From NCBI GenBank assembly GCA_934875675.1, contig CAKXIK010000028.1, positions 1 through 20,195 of the forward strand: 20,195 nt of DNA, in the 5' to 3' direction. Shown one piece after another: positions 1-7,905 of this stretch (position 1 is its first letter; each line of letters opens with the position of its first letter). Made by a program: the position numbers and the translations under genes. Source of the DNA: an uncultured bacterium (GTDB lineage Bacteria; Bacillota; Clostridia; Oscillospirales; Acutalibacteraceae). The notes beneath the pieces were generated by a model. The model did no database searches. It worked only from the letters and a program-made list of their open reading frames with translations, and was not told where the DNA came from.

Positions 1-84
1 GTTTGTGGTGAACTCATTATACCATATCTCGCGGGAGGCTTCCTCTCTTTTTGGGTCACATCATTTTAACACATACAGTCCATT

Positions 85-114
85 GTAAAAACAGCGAAAA
101 ATCGCTGTTTTTAC
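85..114 (-). terminator. Rho-independent terminator of the leftward GDSL/folD/lgt block
   Basis: A perfect 13-bp inverted repeat (85-97 with 102-114) has a 4-nt AAAA loop. It begins 8 bp after the stop codon of the GDSL hydrolase. Read leftward, the 3' arm starts with five T residues inside the stem and is followed by more AT-rich sequence. It closes the leftward gene block; its symmetry would let it act on plus-strand transcripts as well. Confidence 0.7.
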
Positions 115-121
115 TGAATTT

Positions 122-1330
122 TTATTTCTTTTTTCGAACCAATAGAAGAATCATCGTCAATCCAATCGTCAAAATCAGCAGCCCGCCAAAAATCACCAAC
201 GGTTGCACCGGTGTGAATGGCAATTGGGCTTCACTGCTTACCTGCGCACCCGCAAAAAAATCCTGATTTTCAACCATGGATTGCACGGTGCTTTCCTCCT
301 GTTCAAAGGCTGGCGGTGTACTTTCTTCGCTTTGGACACCTGGCACAGCAGATGACACGGCAAGGGAAGAATCCGGCACTGCCGCGTCAGCCGAACCTTG
401 CATTGGCTTGCTTACATTTGGTTTTCCGGAAGCAGTGCTGCTTTCCGCCGGCTTGTTTGGCATTGGCTTTCCTGTGCTTGCGACAGAACTGTTTCTGCTT
501 TCCACCGGATGGCTGCTTACCAAACCAGAGGAAGACACGGGCACATCCCCCGAAACCGCAGTTTTCAGATAGGATGCCAACGCGTTAAAGTAAACCGCTG
601 CAATCGCTTTGCACGCCGCCGAACCTGCAACCGGATGAATGCCGTCCTTAAAACTGGAGGGCATATTCCGGGTCACCTGATTTGCATCGAGCAAGGTCAG
701 CTGATTTTCTCTTGCGATCTGCTCCACCAGCGGTAGAATGTTTGTATTCAGTGAGGCTTCCGTATAACCCGGCAACCCCATCGTAGCATCATACATGGCT
801 GGGGGCTTGACCAAAAATATTTTCGGTTTTTGGGCAAGCGCCTGATATGCCCGAATCAGATCTGTATAGCCCGAAACAAAGCCCGCTGCCCCCTGTTCAT
901 TCCAATTACCATCCCGGCTGTCATTCGTTCCGAGCATAATAAAAACCACATCCGGTTCGGCTTGCAGGCTTTGGGGATAATTGGCATAATGCTGAAAATT
1001 CGGATTCGCATAGCCACAGCTGCTTCCCTTGCAGTCCTTACCCTGATACATCGCAGTTGCACCATCACTGCCAAAGTTCTTCACTTCCACATTCCAGGAG
1101 CCGTTTGTCTGAATCATTGACCTCAGCTCCTTGATAAAACCACCGATGTATGTAATACTGTCACCAACGCAAACCACACGGGTCGGTTTTTCCTCCGCAT
1201 TCACAGCAGAAGGTGTAAAAGCCCAAACTGCAGAAACCAAAAGCACCGTAAGCAGCATTACAAAAAAACAATTCATCCGATGTCTTCTGTATCTTGACCG
1301 TGCCGGGGAGCACAAATTACCTGCAATCAT
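122..1330 (-). CDS. Secreted SGNH/GDSL-family hydrolase with C-terminal sortase-like tail
   Basis: This is a 402-residue exported SGNH/GDSL esterase or lipase-type hydrolase. Block I is GDSIT (Ser58), block III is LGTND (Asn136), and block V is DGIHP (Asp229/His232), so the Ser-His-Asp machinery is intact. A cluster of arginines (residues 11-18) precedes a hydrophobic signal segment, with probable cleavage after AVNA (about residue 45). After the catalytic domain (about 48-258) comes a Ser/Pro/Glu-rich linker of about 110 residues, then LPFTP, a hydrophobic helix and a final RKKK. I chose the ATG at 1330 because it overlaps the folD stop as ATGA and supplies the basic n-region; an internal ATG at 1276 would give a signal peptide with no positive charge. 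An upstream ATG at 1378 would sit inside folD. The substrate is unknown; cell-wall polysaccharide or acetyl-ester deacylation is a guess. Confidence 0.85.
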   Translation of the reverse strand: MIAGNLCSPARSRYRRHRMNCFFVMLLTVLLVSAVWAFTPSAVNAEEKPTRVVCVGDSITYIGGFIKELRSMIQTNGSWNVEVKNFGSDGATAMYQGKDCKGSSCGYANPNFQHYANYPQSLQAEPDVVFIMLGTNDSRDGNWNEQGAAGFVSGYTDLIRAYQALAQKPKIFLVKPPAMYDATMGLPGYTEASLNTNILPLVEQIARENQLTLLDANQVTRNMPSSFKDGIHPVAGSAACKAIAAVYFNALASYLKTAVSGDVPVSSSGLVSSHPVESRNSSVASTGKPMPNKPAESSTASGKPNVSKPMQGSADAAVPDSSLAVSSAVPGVQSEESTPPAFEQEESTVQSMVENQDFFAGAQVSSEAQLPFTPVQPLVIFGGLLILTIGLTMILLLVRKKK

Positions 1331-2187
1331 CGGGTTGTCAGTCCGTTTTTCAGCTTGGCAGCAGTCAGCGTGTTGCACATCAGCATCGCAATCGTCATGG
1401 GGCCAACACCGCCCGGCACCGGTGTGATGTAGGAAGCAACCGGCTCCACGGCAGCAAAATCAACATCACCGCAAAGCTTGCCTTCTGCGTTGCGATTCAT
1501 GCCAACATCAATCACGACCGCGCCCGGCTTGACCATATCCGCAGTAACAAACCCGGCTTTTCCCACTGCCGCAATCAGAATATCTGCGCGTCGGCAGACC
1601 TCGGCAAGGTTTTTGGTACGGCTGTGGCAGATCGTGACGGTGCCGTTCTGGTGCAGCAACAGCATTCCCATCGGTTTTCCGACAATATTACTGCGGCCGA
1701 TCACAACGCACTCCTTGCCGGCGATCTCGATATTTTCGCTTTTGAGCATTTCCATAATGCCTGCCGGTGTGCAGGGCAGAAAATGATAATCGCCGATCAT
1801 AATACGACCCACGTTGGAAGGATGGAATGCATCCACATCCTTTGCCGGATCGATCGCTTCAATGACCGCCTTTTCATCGAGATGCTTTGGCAGCGGCATC
1901 TGAACGAGAATGCCGTTGATTTTATCATCTGCATTGAGCTGTTTGACCAACGCAAGCAGTTCCTCCATCGTGGTTTGTGCGGGCAGGGCATGTTCTTCGC
2001 TGTAAAATCCGACTTCGGCACAAGCCTTTTTCTTGTTGTTGACATAAACACGCGAAGCAGGATCGTCGCCGACAATCACAACCGCAAGACCCGGCGTAAT
2101 CCCTTGTTGTTTGAGGGTTTCGGTTTCGGCAGCAACCGACGCTTTTACCTGTGCCGATACAATTTTTCCGCTGATTAATTTTGCCAT
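1327..2187 (-). CDS. folD: Bifunctional methylenetetrahydrofolate dehydrogenase / methenyltetrahydrofolate cyclohydrolase
   Basis: FolD interconverts 5,10-methylene-THF, 5,10-methenyl-THF and 10-formyl-THF in the cytoplasm, using NADP(H), and feeds purine and formyl-Met synthesis. The 286 residues match the usual length. The active-site stretch YVNNK (Tyr48, Lys52) corresponds to Tyr50/Lys54 of the E. coli enzyme. The family signatures ILVQMPLPKHL, GRSNIVGKP (nucleotide site) and PVPGGVGPMT are all present. An AAAGGATGA ribosome binding site precedes the ATG. The gene lies downstream of lgt, separated by a terminator-like hairpin, and its TGA overlaps the GDSL hydrolase start as ATGA, which suggests translational coupling. 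Confidence 0.97.
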   Translation of the reverse strand: MAKLISGKIVSAQVKASVAAETETLKQQGITPGLAVVIVGDDPASRVYVNNKKKACAEVGFYSEEHALPAQTTMEELLALVKQLNADDKINGILVQMPLPKHLDEKAVIEAIDPAKDVDAFHPSNVGRIMIGDYHFLPCTPAGIMEMLKSENIEIAGKECVVIGRSNIVGKPMGMLLLHQNGTVTICHSRTKNLAEVCRRADILIAAVGKAGFVTADMVKPGAVVIDVGMNRNAEGKLCGDVDFAAVEPVASYITPVPGGVGPMTIAMLMCNTLTAAKLKNGLTTR

Positions 2188-2210
2188 GAAGCATTCATCC
2201 TTTCATCTGA

Positions 2211-2257
2211 AAAAACAAAAACGCGGCCGCCCGAAGCGTTCTCCGGACGGTCAGCGC
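2211..2257 (-). terminator. Hairpin plus T-tract between lgt and folD
   Basis: Read leftward, arms at 2244-2250 and 2227-2233 form a 7-bp GC-rich stem with one G-U pair, possibly extended by outer GCG/CGC pairing. It is followed by TTTTTGTTTTTT at about 2210-2221. It starts 14 bp past the lgt stop codon and ends only a few bases before the folD ribosome binding site. This looks like an intrinsic terminator or attenuator that lowers folD/GDSL expression relative to lgt. I see no clear separate folD promoter. Confidence 0.55.
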
Positions 2258-2270
2258 AAAAAGCTGAAAA

Positions 2271-3419
2271 TTACTCGTCTTTTTTGGGTTCGGATTCCTC
2301 ATCCGCCTCTGCGAAAGCTTCCCCGTCATCAGTCACGGAATTGTCTTCATCCGAATCCGCCTCAACAGGTATGGAATCGTCACTTGTTTCCTCTTCAACC
2401 GACTCGGTCTGGCTGTCGTCGAGTGCATCTGTTTCCGTAAATGCTTCCTCATCAACCAGCTTTCCTGCAGATGCCCCGGACTTTAGTGCCGCCTTTTTTG
2501 CCTTTTCCTCCGCAATGGCCTCATTCTGCAACCGGAGTCCTTCCTCGCCAAAAATATTGCGGCGATTACGGAAAACGATCAGCAGTACAATGCTGGCCAA
2601 AACAAAGAATCCTGCAAGGAATCTGGAAATGCGATACGGCCCCATCATCAGGCTGTCCGTGCGCAGTTCCTCAATCCAGAAACGACCCACGCCGTACCAG
2701 AGCATATAGAGCAAGAAAATCTGACCGTCGTATTGTTTCCATTTCTTTGAGAAAATGTGGAGCAGTAAAAAGCCAAGCAGACACCAGATAGATTCATAAA
2801 GGAAGCATGGGTGCACCGGCATGGTGGGATCCACGGTAATACCCTGAGAAGCCAGTGTGGACTGCACCGAGGAAAGATAATTATAGGTGGAGCTGCTGTA
2901 CATGCCCCACGGCATGGTCGTGTTGCAGCCGAACGCTTCCTGATTCATAAAGTTTCCCCAACGGCCTATTCCCTGACCGATCAGGAATCCAATGCTTGCC
3001 AGATCGAGCATGGCAAGCGGATGTACCTTGCGCCATTTGCAAAGAAAATAGCCGGCAAGCATTCCTGCAATTATTCCGCCGTAAATGCCCAGCCCGCCCT
3101 CGTAAATCTTGAGCATGTCCAAAAACGGACGACCGGCATATTCGCTATAATTGAAAATAACATAATAAGCACGCGCGCCGATGATGCCGATGATTACACT
3201 GAGAAAAACAACATCGGTCATGCGGTCTCCGTCAATGCCAAAGCGTTTGGCGTTTTTGAACGCATAAAGCAATGCTAAAAGCAATCCCAAACCAATTAAA
3301 ATACCATACCAACGGATTTCAAAGCTTCCGATGGAAAAGGCAACCGCATTAATATCCAGCGAGAACCACGGAGAACTACTGCTTGAGCCGAAAGATACCG
3401 TTCCGGAAAAACCGTTCAT
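2271..3419 (-). CDS. lgt: Prolipoprotein diacylglyceryl transferase with long acidic C-terminal tail
   Basis: Lgt transfers diacylglycerol from phosphatidylglycerol to the lipobox cysteine of prolipoproteins in the membrane. Recognisable elements are FEIRWYGILIG (about 33-43), EGGLGIYGG (107-115), the Lgt signature GRWGNFMNQEAFG (152-164), HPCFLYES (203-210) and VGRFWIEELRTDSL (244-257), spread over about seven hydrophobic segments. The position equivalent to E. coli His103 reads Tyr here, a variant I believe is common in Gram-positive enzymes. At 382 residues it is about 100 longer than a typical Lgt; the excess is a hydrophilic tail (about 290-382) rich in Glu, Asp and Ser. An AAAAGGAATG ribosome binding site precedes the ATG. 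ymfH lies upstream and folD downstream, all on the same strand. Confidence 0.96.
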   Translation of the reverse strand: MNGFSGTVSFGSSSSSPWFSLDINAVAFSIGSFEIRWYGILIGLGLLLALLYAFKNAKRFGIDGDRMTDVVFLSVIIGIIGARAYYVIFNYSEYAGRPFLDMLKIYEGGLGIYGGIIAGMLAGYFLCKWRKVHPLAMLDLASIGFLIGQGIGRWGNFMNQEAFGCNTTMPWGMYSSSTYNYLSSVQSTLASQGITVDPTMPVHPCFLYESIWCLLGFLLLHIFSKKWKQYDGQIFLLYMLWYGVGRFWIEELRTDSLMMGPYRISRFLAGFFVLASIVLLIVFRNRRNIFGEEGLRLQNEAIAEEKAKKAALKSGASAGKLVDEEAFTETDALDDSQTESVEEETSDDSIPVEADSDEDNSVTDDGEAFAEADEESEPKKDE

Positions 3420-3461
3420 AGCTGTACCATTCCTTTTCTGAATTGATCATTATTTTCAACA

Positions 3462-3524
3462 GGAATCCCTGCAAATGCGGGAAATCAGTTGCAGGGCAAA
3501 AACTCCCGCATTTGACAGAATTCC
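3462..3524 (-). repeat. Nested inverted repeats with two mutually exclusive hairpins
   Basis: A perfect 11-bp inverted repeat (CAAATGCGGGA at 3472-3482, complement at 3504-3514, 21-nt loop) is flanked by shorter outer pairings (3462-3466 with 3520-3524; 3469-3471 with 3516-3518). A second perfect 8-bp inverted repeat (3467-3474 with 3489-3496) uses part of the same arm, so the two cannot form at once. The structure sits between ymfH and lgt. No T-tract follows on either strand, so it is not a standard terminator; RNA processing, mRNA stability or a conformational switch are options. Confidence 0.6.
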
Positions 3525-3536
3525 GTTTGAGCAGAT

Positions 3537-4805
3537 TTATTGACAGACAACCGAAAGCGCGGAATAGTGCTCGTCGAGCTGCTCATTCAGCCTGCGCATA
3601 ATATCCTCTTTCGTCACCTGCAGTGCCAGGCCGATCGAATCACCGAAAATGCGTCCGGAAAACGCTGCTTCCGCCATGCTGTTTGCAATGGCACCCACGC
3701 TGCCCAGTACCGAAACTGCACGGCCATAAACGGTGCGGCGGGCACATTCAAAAGTTTCGGGGTCAATCCCCTCCTTGCGCAGGCGAACAATTTCCGCTTT
3801 AATTTCGTCTGCAACGCGATCAGGTTCTCGGGACTCTCCCCCAAAAAGCACCGCGGCATAACCCGGCCCCTCAAAATATTCGCATCCGAATGAAGGATTA
3901 ATCCATCCGCGATCCAACAGGCGGCGGTAAAGCGGAGAAGACTCCGACGCAAGCAGCTCCAGCAGAATTTCGGTTTCCACCAGCTGCTGCGATGTTGCGC
4001 GATCTTTGGCGCACTCCTTGAATCCAAGCTGAAACAATGGCACTGCCACGGGAAAATGCTGCTCTGTGCGAGCTTGCACCACATCCGCAGGCTCCTCGGG
4101 GAAAAGACAACTCGGCTTTCCCTCTTGCCTTTCGGTGCGAATCAGGCGGTCAGCAGCATCAAAAACCGTTTCCGGCTGCACATTTCCTGCCACGCAAAGT
4201 GCCATGTTCTCCGGTCGGTAAAATGCACGGTAGCAGCGGTAAAGCAAATCCGCATCAATCTGTGCAATCGATTCCACCGAGCCCGCAATATCCATGCGAA
4301 CCGGATGGTTGTGATAGAGCGCCTCCAGCAGATTCCAGACCACGCGGCGTTCCGGGTCATCGAGGCACATACGGATTTCCTGCCCGATAATACCCTGTTC
4401 CTTTTGCACGGTTTCCGGCGTAAAATACGGCGATTGCACAAAATCGAGCAGAATCTCCAGCGATTCCTCAAAATTCTGCGAGCAGGAAAAGAGGTAACAG
4501 GTTTTATCAAAGGACGTGTAAGCATTTGCATTTGCACCGGTTTTGGCATAACGCACAAACGCATTGTCGTTCTCATTTTCAAAGAGCTTGTGCTCCAGAA
4601 AATGCGCTATCCCTGCCGGCACATCCATAGGCTGTGTGTCTCCTGGAACACAAAAGCGGTTGTTTACCGAGCCATAGGCGGTTCCGAAAATGGCAAATGC
4701 GGAAGAATAGCCTGCTTTGGGACATACGAACACGCGTAACCCGCTCTCATGCTCCGCCGTAAAAACCGTATCACCACATACGGTATATTGTGTCTTATTT
4801 TTCAT
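3537..4805 (-). CDS. ymfH: M16-family zinc metallopeptidase, YmfH-like (catalytic partner)
   Basis: This 422-residue protein is an M16 (pitrilysin/insulinase) peptidase. The inverted zinc motif HFLEH occupies residues 68-72, and a distal Glu ligand lies in GQEIRM (about Glu143), so it should be active. The arrangement of a catalytic and a non-catalytic M16 subunit in tandem matches YmfH/YmfF of Bacillus subtilis, which are annotated as associated with 5-aminopentanol modification of EF-P; the direct substrate is not settled, and peptide processing is the general M16 role. The start overlaps the end of the upstream ymfF-like gene by 11 bp, and a GGAGAAAGGCGAAGA site precedes the ATG. No ymfI-like reductase gene is in this window. 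Confidence 0.88.
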   Translation of the reverse strand: MKNKTQYTVCGDTVFTAEHESGLRVFVCPKAGYSSAFAIFGTAYGSVNNRFCVPGDTQPMDVPAGIAHFLEHKLFENENDNAFVRYAKTGANANAYTSFDKTCYLFSCSQNFEESLEILLDFVQSPYFTPETVQKEQGIIGQEIRMCLDDPERRVVWNLLEALYHNHPVRMDIAGSVESIAQIDADLLYRCYRAFYRPENMALCVAGNVQPETVFDAADRLIRTERQEGKPSCLFPEEPADVVQARTEQHFPVAVPLFQLGFKECAKDRATSQQLVETEILLELLASESSPLYRRLLDRGWINPSFGCEYFEGPGYAAVLFGGESREPDRVADEIKAEIVRLRKEGIDPETFECARRTVYGRAVSVLGSVGAIANSMAEAAFSGRIFGDSIGLALQVTKEDIMRRLNEQLDEHYSALSVVCQ

Positions 4806-6147
4806 CTTCTTCGCCTTTCTCCCCTGAAACCGTTCCTGCCAGCAAAAAGACCGCCCCGGGTTTGAGTGAATTTGCCGCCGCCACGATCTGTTCTTTGGTT
4901 ACGGCACGAATTTTCTGTTCGGTTTCTTCCGGCATCTCAGGGTTGGGCAGCATACACTGCTGCAGAAGCCATTCGTCCATTCCAACCGGGGAGTCGGAAA
5001 CAGAGCAAAAACTGTCGCACACACTGCGACGCACATTTTCAAGTTCTTCCTCCGTAAAATCACCCGTTTGGAGTGCTTTGAACTGATGCAGGATTTCTTC
5101 TTCCGCGCGGGCGGCATTCTGCTCCTCCACACCGCTTTCCACCAGCAAAATTCCCTTTGCACGCACAAAATGAGCCGCACAATAGTAGCAAAGGCTCAAT
5201 TTTTCGCGTACATTCAAAAACAGGCGCGAATGCGGTGTTCCACCAAACAACGCACAAAACAGCCGCATGGCAGGCACCATTTCATCCGGCTCGGCAACTG
5301 TGCTGCAAAAGCCCATCACCATCTTGCATTGAGAAAGCTCGGAGCGTTCGGTGCTGCGGCGAATTTCTTCCCCGCCGCGCGGCAGTTCGGTTCGGCAATC
5401 GACCGGAGTGCGCGTTCCAAGCCCGCGCAGTTCACCGGCAAACTCCATCGCAGCAGCGCGAACCGTATCCGTTCCGATGGCGGTAACGCGAATCTGCGCC
5501 GCATGAAGCAGCCGATCCCATGCGTCAAATGCATCCTTGGGTGTGAGAGAAAGCAGCTGTTCCTTCGTTCCGATGCGTGGCACCGCATAAGCCTCGCCGC
5601 TGCACAGCAATGCTTCGGCGCAATTTTTTGCATAAATCCGCTTATCGTTAAATTCTGAATCCAGTTCTTCACAAAGCTGACGGCGTTCCTGCTCAAAATC
5701 CTCGGTACGAAATGCTTTTCCGTTCAGCGCAGGGCGAAAAATCATGTTGCGCAGCAGCTCTGCACCTTTTTGAGCCAAAGCGGCACCGTCCGGTGCATAA
5801 CGCTCATCCAGCATGGAAAGTGTAATCGTAAGCGCCTGTGTTTCACCGATTTTTCGCACACGGCCGCCCACCCACGCACCGTAGAGCATTGCAAGCTGAC
5901 GGTTCAATGACGTAAAGTCGGGACATGCGGCACAAGCACGGGTTAAAAGCCCTGGGATCAGTGCATTTGCCGCAGCAGTTTCTTCCCGAAGCGGAACAAG
6001 AAAACTGAATGTGATCCGCGCTGTTTTGTAACGCTCATCCGGCAGATAAAGCAGCTGAGCTCCGTCGCAAAGGGAAATTTGTTCCAAAGGTTCCACATTC
6101 TTTCCGGCGAATTGCCTATTTTTCTGTTTTGAATCTGAAGTTACCAT
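4795..6147 (-). CDS. ymfF: M16-family peptidase-like protein, YmfF-like (non-catalytic partner)
   Basis: This 450-residue protein has the M16 fold pattern, including an N-terminal strand region, an FTSLNRQLAMLYGA stretch (M16 proteins usually have a similar substrate-clamp segment here) and a second half with LSLCYYCAAHF. The position where HxxEH should be reads LIPGLLTRAC, so the zinc site is absent. This is the expected inactive or regulatory half of the YmfF/YmfH heterodimer. It is the first gene of the leftward block, directly behind a promoter at about 6174-6202, and its last 11 bp overlap ymfH, suggesting equimolar, coupled translation. The ribosome binding site of the ATG at 6147 is weak. 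Confidence 0.85.
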   Translation of the reverse strand: MVTSDSKQKNRQFAGKNVEPLEQISLCDGAQLLYLPDERYKTARITFSFLVPLREETAAANALIPGLLTRACAACPDFTSLNRQLAMLYGAWVGGRVRKIGETQALTITLSMLDERYAPDGAALAQKGAELLRNMIFRPALNGKAFRTEDFEQERRQLCEELDSEFNDKRIYAKNCAEALLCSGEAYAVPRIGTKEQLLSLTPKDAFDAWDRLLHAAQIRVTAIGTDTVRAAAMEFAGELRGLGTRTPVDCRTELPRGGEEIRRSTERSELSQCKMVMGFCSTVAEPDEMVPAMRLFCALFGGTPHSRLFLNVREKLSLCYYCAAHFVRAKGILLVESGVEEQNAARAEEEILHQFKALQTGDFTEEELENVRRSVCDSFCSVSDSPVGMDEWLLQQCMLPNPEMPEETEQKIRAVTKEQIVAAANSLKPGAVFLLAGTVSGEKGEEDEK

Positions 6148-6173
6148 GCACCCAAAGCACTGAAATATGCTTT

Positions 6174-6202
6174 ATTCTACCACAATTTTTTCCGTGATGC
6201 AA
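6174..6202 (-). promoter_or_regulatory. Sigma-A-type promoter for ymfF-ymfH-lgt
   Basis: Read leftward, TTGCAT (6197-6202) and TAGAAT (6174-6179) are separated by exactly 17 bp. The predicted start lies about 20 nt upstream of the ymfF ATG. It is back-to-back with the comM promoter, whose -35 lies 35 bp away. Confidence 0.6.
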
Positions 6203-6237
6203 TACAAACGACGCATGCTGCACACGCACATTCGTCC

Positions 6238-6266
6238 TTGTCATTTTGCGTCGATTCCGGTATAAT
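6238..6266 (+). promoter_or_regulatory. Sigma-A-type promoter for comM
   Basis: TTGTCA (6238-6243), a 17-bp spacer and a consensus TATAAT (6261-6266). Transcription would start near 6273. This rules out the in-frame ATG at 6246, which overlaps the promoter, as the comM start. Confidence 0.75.
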
Positions 6267-6317
6267 GGATATATTTGGTGCGTCGGTGTGCTGCCGGGCA
6301 CAGGCGGAGGGATTGCC

Positions 6318-7853
6318 ATGTTTGCAAGGCTTAACAGCATGGGTATTTTCGGAATGGATGCATACCCTGTTTCAGTAGAAATTGATCTTTCGCAGGGGCT
6401 GCCGTCGTTTGACGTTGTCGGCTTGCCGGATGCCTCGGTTCGGGAATCCCGGGAACGGGTTCGCGCTGCGATGAAAAACTGCGGACTGGATTTCCCGGTC
6501 AGCCGCATTACAATCAACCTTGCTCCTGCAGATGTGCGAAAGGAAGGCCCCATTTACGACCTGCCGTTTTTGCTTGCTCTGCTGCTTGCCACTGGTCAGA
6601 TTGACTCTTCGCTGGAGGGTTGTGTTTTTGTGGGTGAGCTTTCGCTTTCGGGTGAAGTTCGCCGCGTCAACGGCGTGCTTTCAATGGCACTCAAGGCGAA
6701 GGAGTGTGGATTTCACTCGCTGTTTGTGCCTGCCGATAATGCCGCCGAAGGTTCTATCGTGCGCGGTATTCAAGTGTTTCCGGTTCACACATTGGACGAG
6801 CTGCTGCGCCATCTGCGCGGCGAAGCACTCATTGCGCCTGCCGTTTTTGACAAAGCAAAGCAAGCACCGCCTGTCTCTGCACCGGATTTTTCCGAGGTTC
6901 GCGGTCAGCAGGAGGCCAAGCGCGCGCTCGAGATTGCCGCGGCAGGCGGACACAACGTTCTGCTGATCGGTCCTCCCGGTTCCGGAAAAAGCATGCTTGC
7001 CAAGCGGATTCCCTCCATTCTGCCGGAAATGACTTTTGAAGAATCGATTGAAACCACACGGCTGCACTCCATTGCCGGGACGCTGAATGCAGATGCGCCG
7101 CTGATTACCACCCGTCCCTTTCGTTCGCCGCACCACACCATTTCACCTGCGGGGCTTTCCGGCGGCGGCACGGTTCCCCATCCGGGCGAGATTTCTCTTT
7201 CTCACAATGGCGTATTGTTTTTAGACGAGCTTCCCGAATTTTCGCGCGCTGCAATGGAAATCCTGCGGCAGCCGCTCGAGGACGGAAAGGTGACGATTGC
7301 GCGTGTTTCCGCAACGCTTTCCTACCCATGCTCCACGATGATGATTGCAGCTATGAATCCTTGCCCGTGCGGCTATTTTGGTCATCCGTCTCACCCATGC
7401 TCCTGTTCGGCGCAAACAGTGGCGAGGTATCTGGGGCGCGTTTCCGGCCCGCTGCTCGACCGGCTGGATCTTCATGTGGAGGTTCCGCCGGTGGATTACG
7501 CCGCACTGGCATCGGCACAGCCCGCTGAAAGCAGCGCCGTTATCCGCGCACGTGTCAATGCGGCAAGGAAGCTGCAGCAGGAACGTTACCGCAGTACCGA
7601 TATTACCTGCAATGCCCGGCTTTCCTCCGCTTTGCTGCGTTCCTGCTGCCCGATGACCGAACGTGCCGAAGGGCTGATGCACCGTGCGTTTGACCGGCTT
7701 GGGCTTTCGGCACGCGCCTACGACCGTATTCTGAAGGTTGCCCGCACCATTGCCGATCTGGACGGCTGCGAGGTCATTGACGGAGTACACGTGAGCGAGG
7801 CAGTGCAGCATCGCAGTCTCGACCGCAAGTACTGGCCCGGCGGAGAGGCGTAA
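6318..7853 (+). CDS. comM: YifB/ComM-family Mg-chelatase-like AAA ATPase
   Basis: ComM is a hexameric AAA+ branch-migration helicase that extends heteroduplex DNA during natural transformation in Vibrio; in Gram-positives the YifB homologue is widespread but its role is less clear. The 511 residues show the N-terminal ChlI-like domain (about 20-170), Walker A GPPGSGKS (218-225), Walker B VLFLDE (299-304), an NPCPCGYFGHPSHPCSCS cysteine cluster typical of the family, and the C-terminal Mg-chelatase domain. I chose the ATG at 6318 because a GGCGGAGGGA ribosome binding site precedes it and the earlier in-frame ATG (6246) lies within the promoter. It is divergent from ymfF; the Dabb gene follows 52 bp downstream. 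Confidence 0.95.
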   Translation: MFARLNSMGIFGMDAYPVSVEIDLSQGLPSFDVVGLPDASVRESRERVRAAMKNCGLDFPVSRITINLAPADVRKEGPIYDLPFLLALLLATGQIDSSLEGCVFVGELSLSGEVRRVNGVLSMALKAKECGFHSLFVPADNAAEGSIVRGIQVFPVHTLDELLRHLRGEALIAPAVFDKAKQAPPVSAPDFSEVRGQQEAKRALEIAAAGGHNVLLIGPPGSGKSMLAKRIPSILPEMTFEESIETTRLHSIAGTLNADAPLITTRPFRSPHHTISPAGLSGGGTVPHPGEISLSHNGVLFLDELPEFSRAAMEILRQPLEDGKVTIARVSATLSYPCSTMMIAAMNPCPCGYFGHPSHPCSCSAQTVARYLGRVSGPLLDRLDLHVEVPPVDYAALASAQPAESSAVIRARVNAARKLQQERYRSTDITCNARLSSALLRSCCPMTERAEGLMHRAFDRLGLSARAYDRILKVARTIADLDGCEVIDGVHVSEAVQHRSLDRKYWPGGEA

Positions 7854-7905
7854 GAGAATCATATAAATATAAAACTAAAATAAAAAATGAAGGGAAGTCT
7901 ATACG

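Noticed and set aside
1..60. Possible terminator or gene end at the left edge (GGGAGGCTTCCTCTC followed by T residues)
   Set aside because: The stem is only 4-5 bp and the window begins before any gene could be read; too little to support.
1294..2178. 294-codon plus-strand open frame opposite folD
   Set aside because: It is antisense to a clearly conserved folD, lacks a ribosome binding site and resembles no known protein.
4056..4739. 227-codon plus-strand frame opposite ymfH
   Set aside because: Shadow of the M16 gene on the other strand; composition follows the complementary codons.
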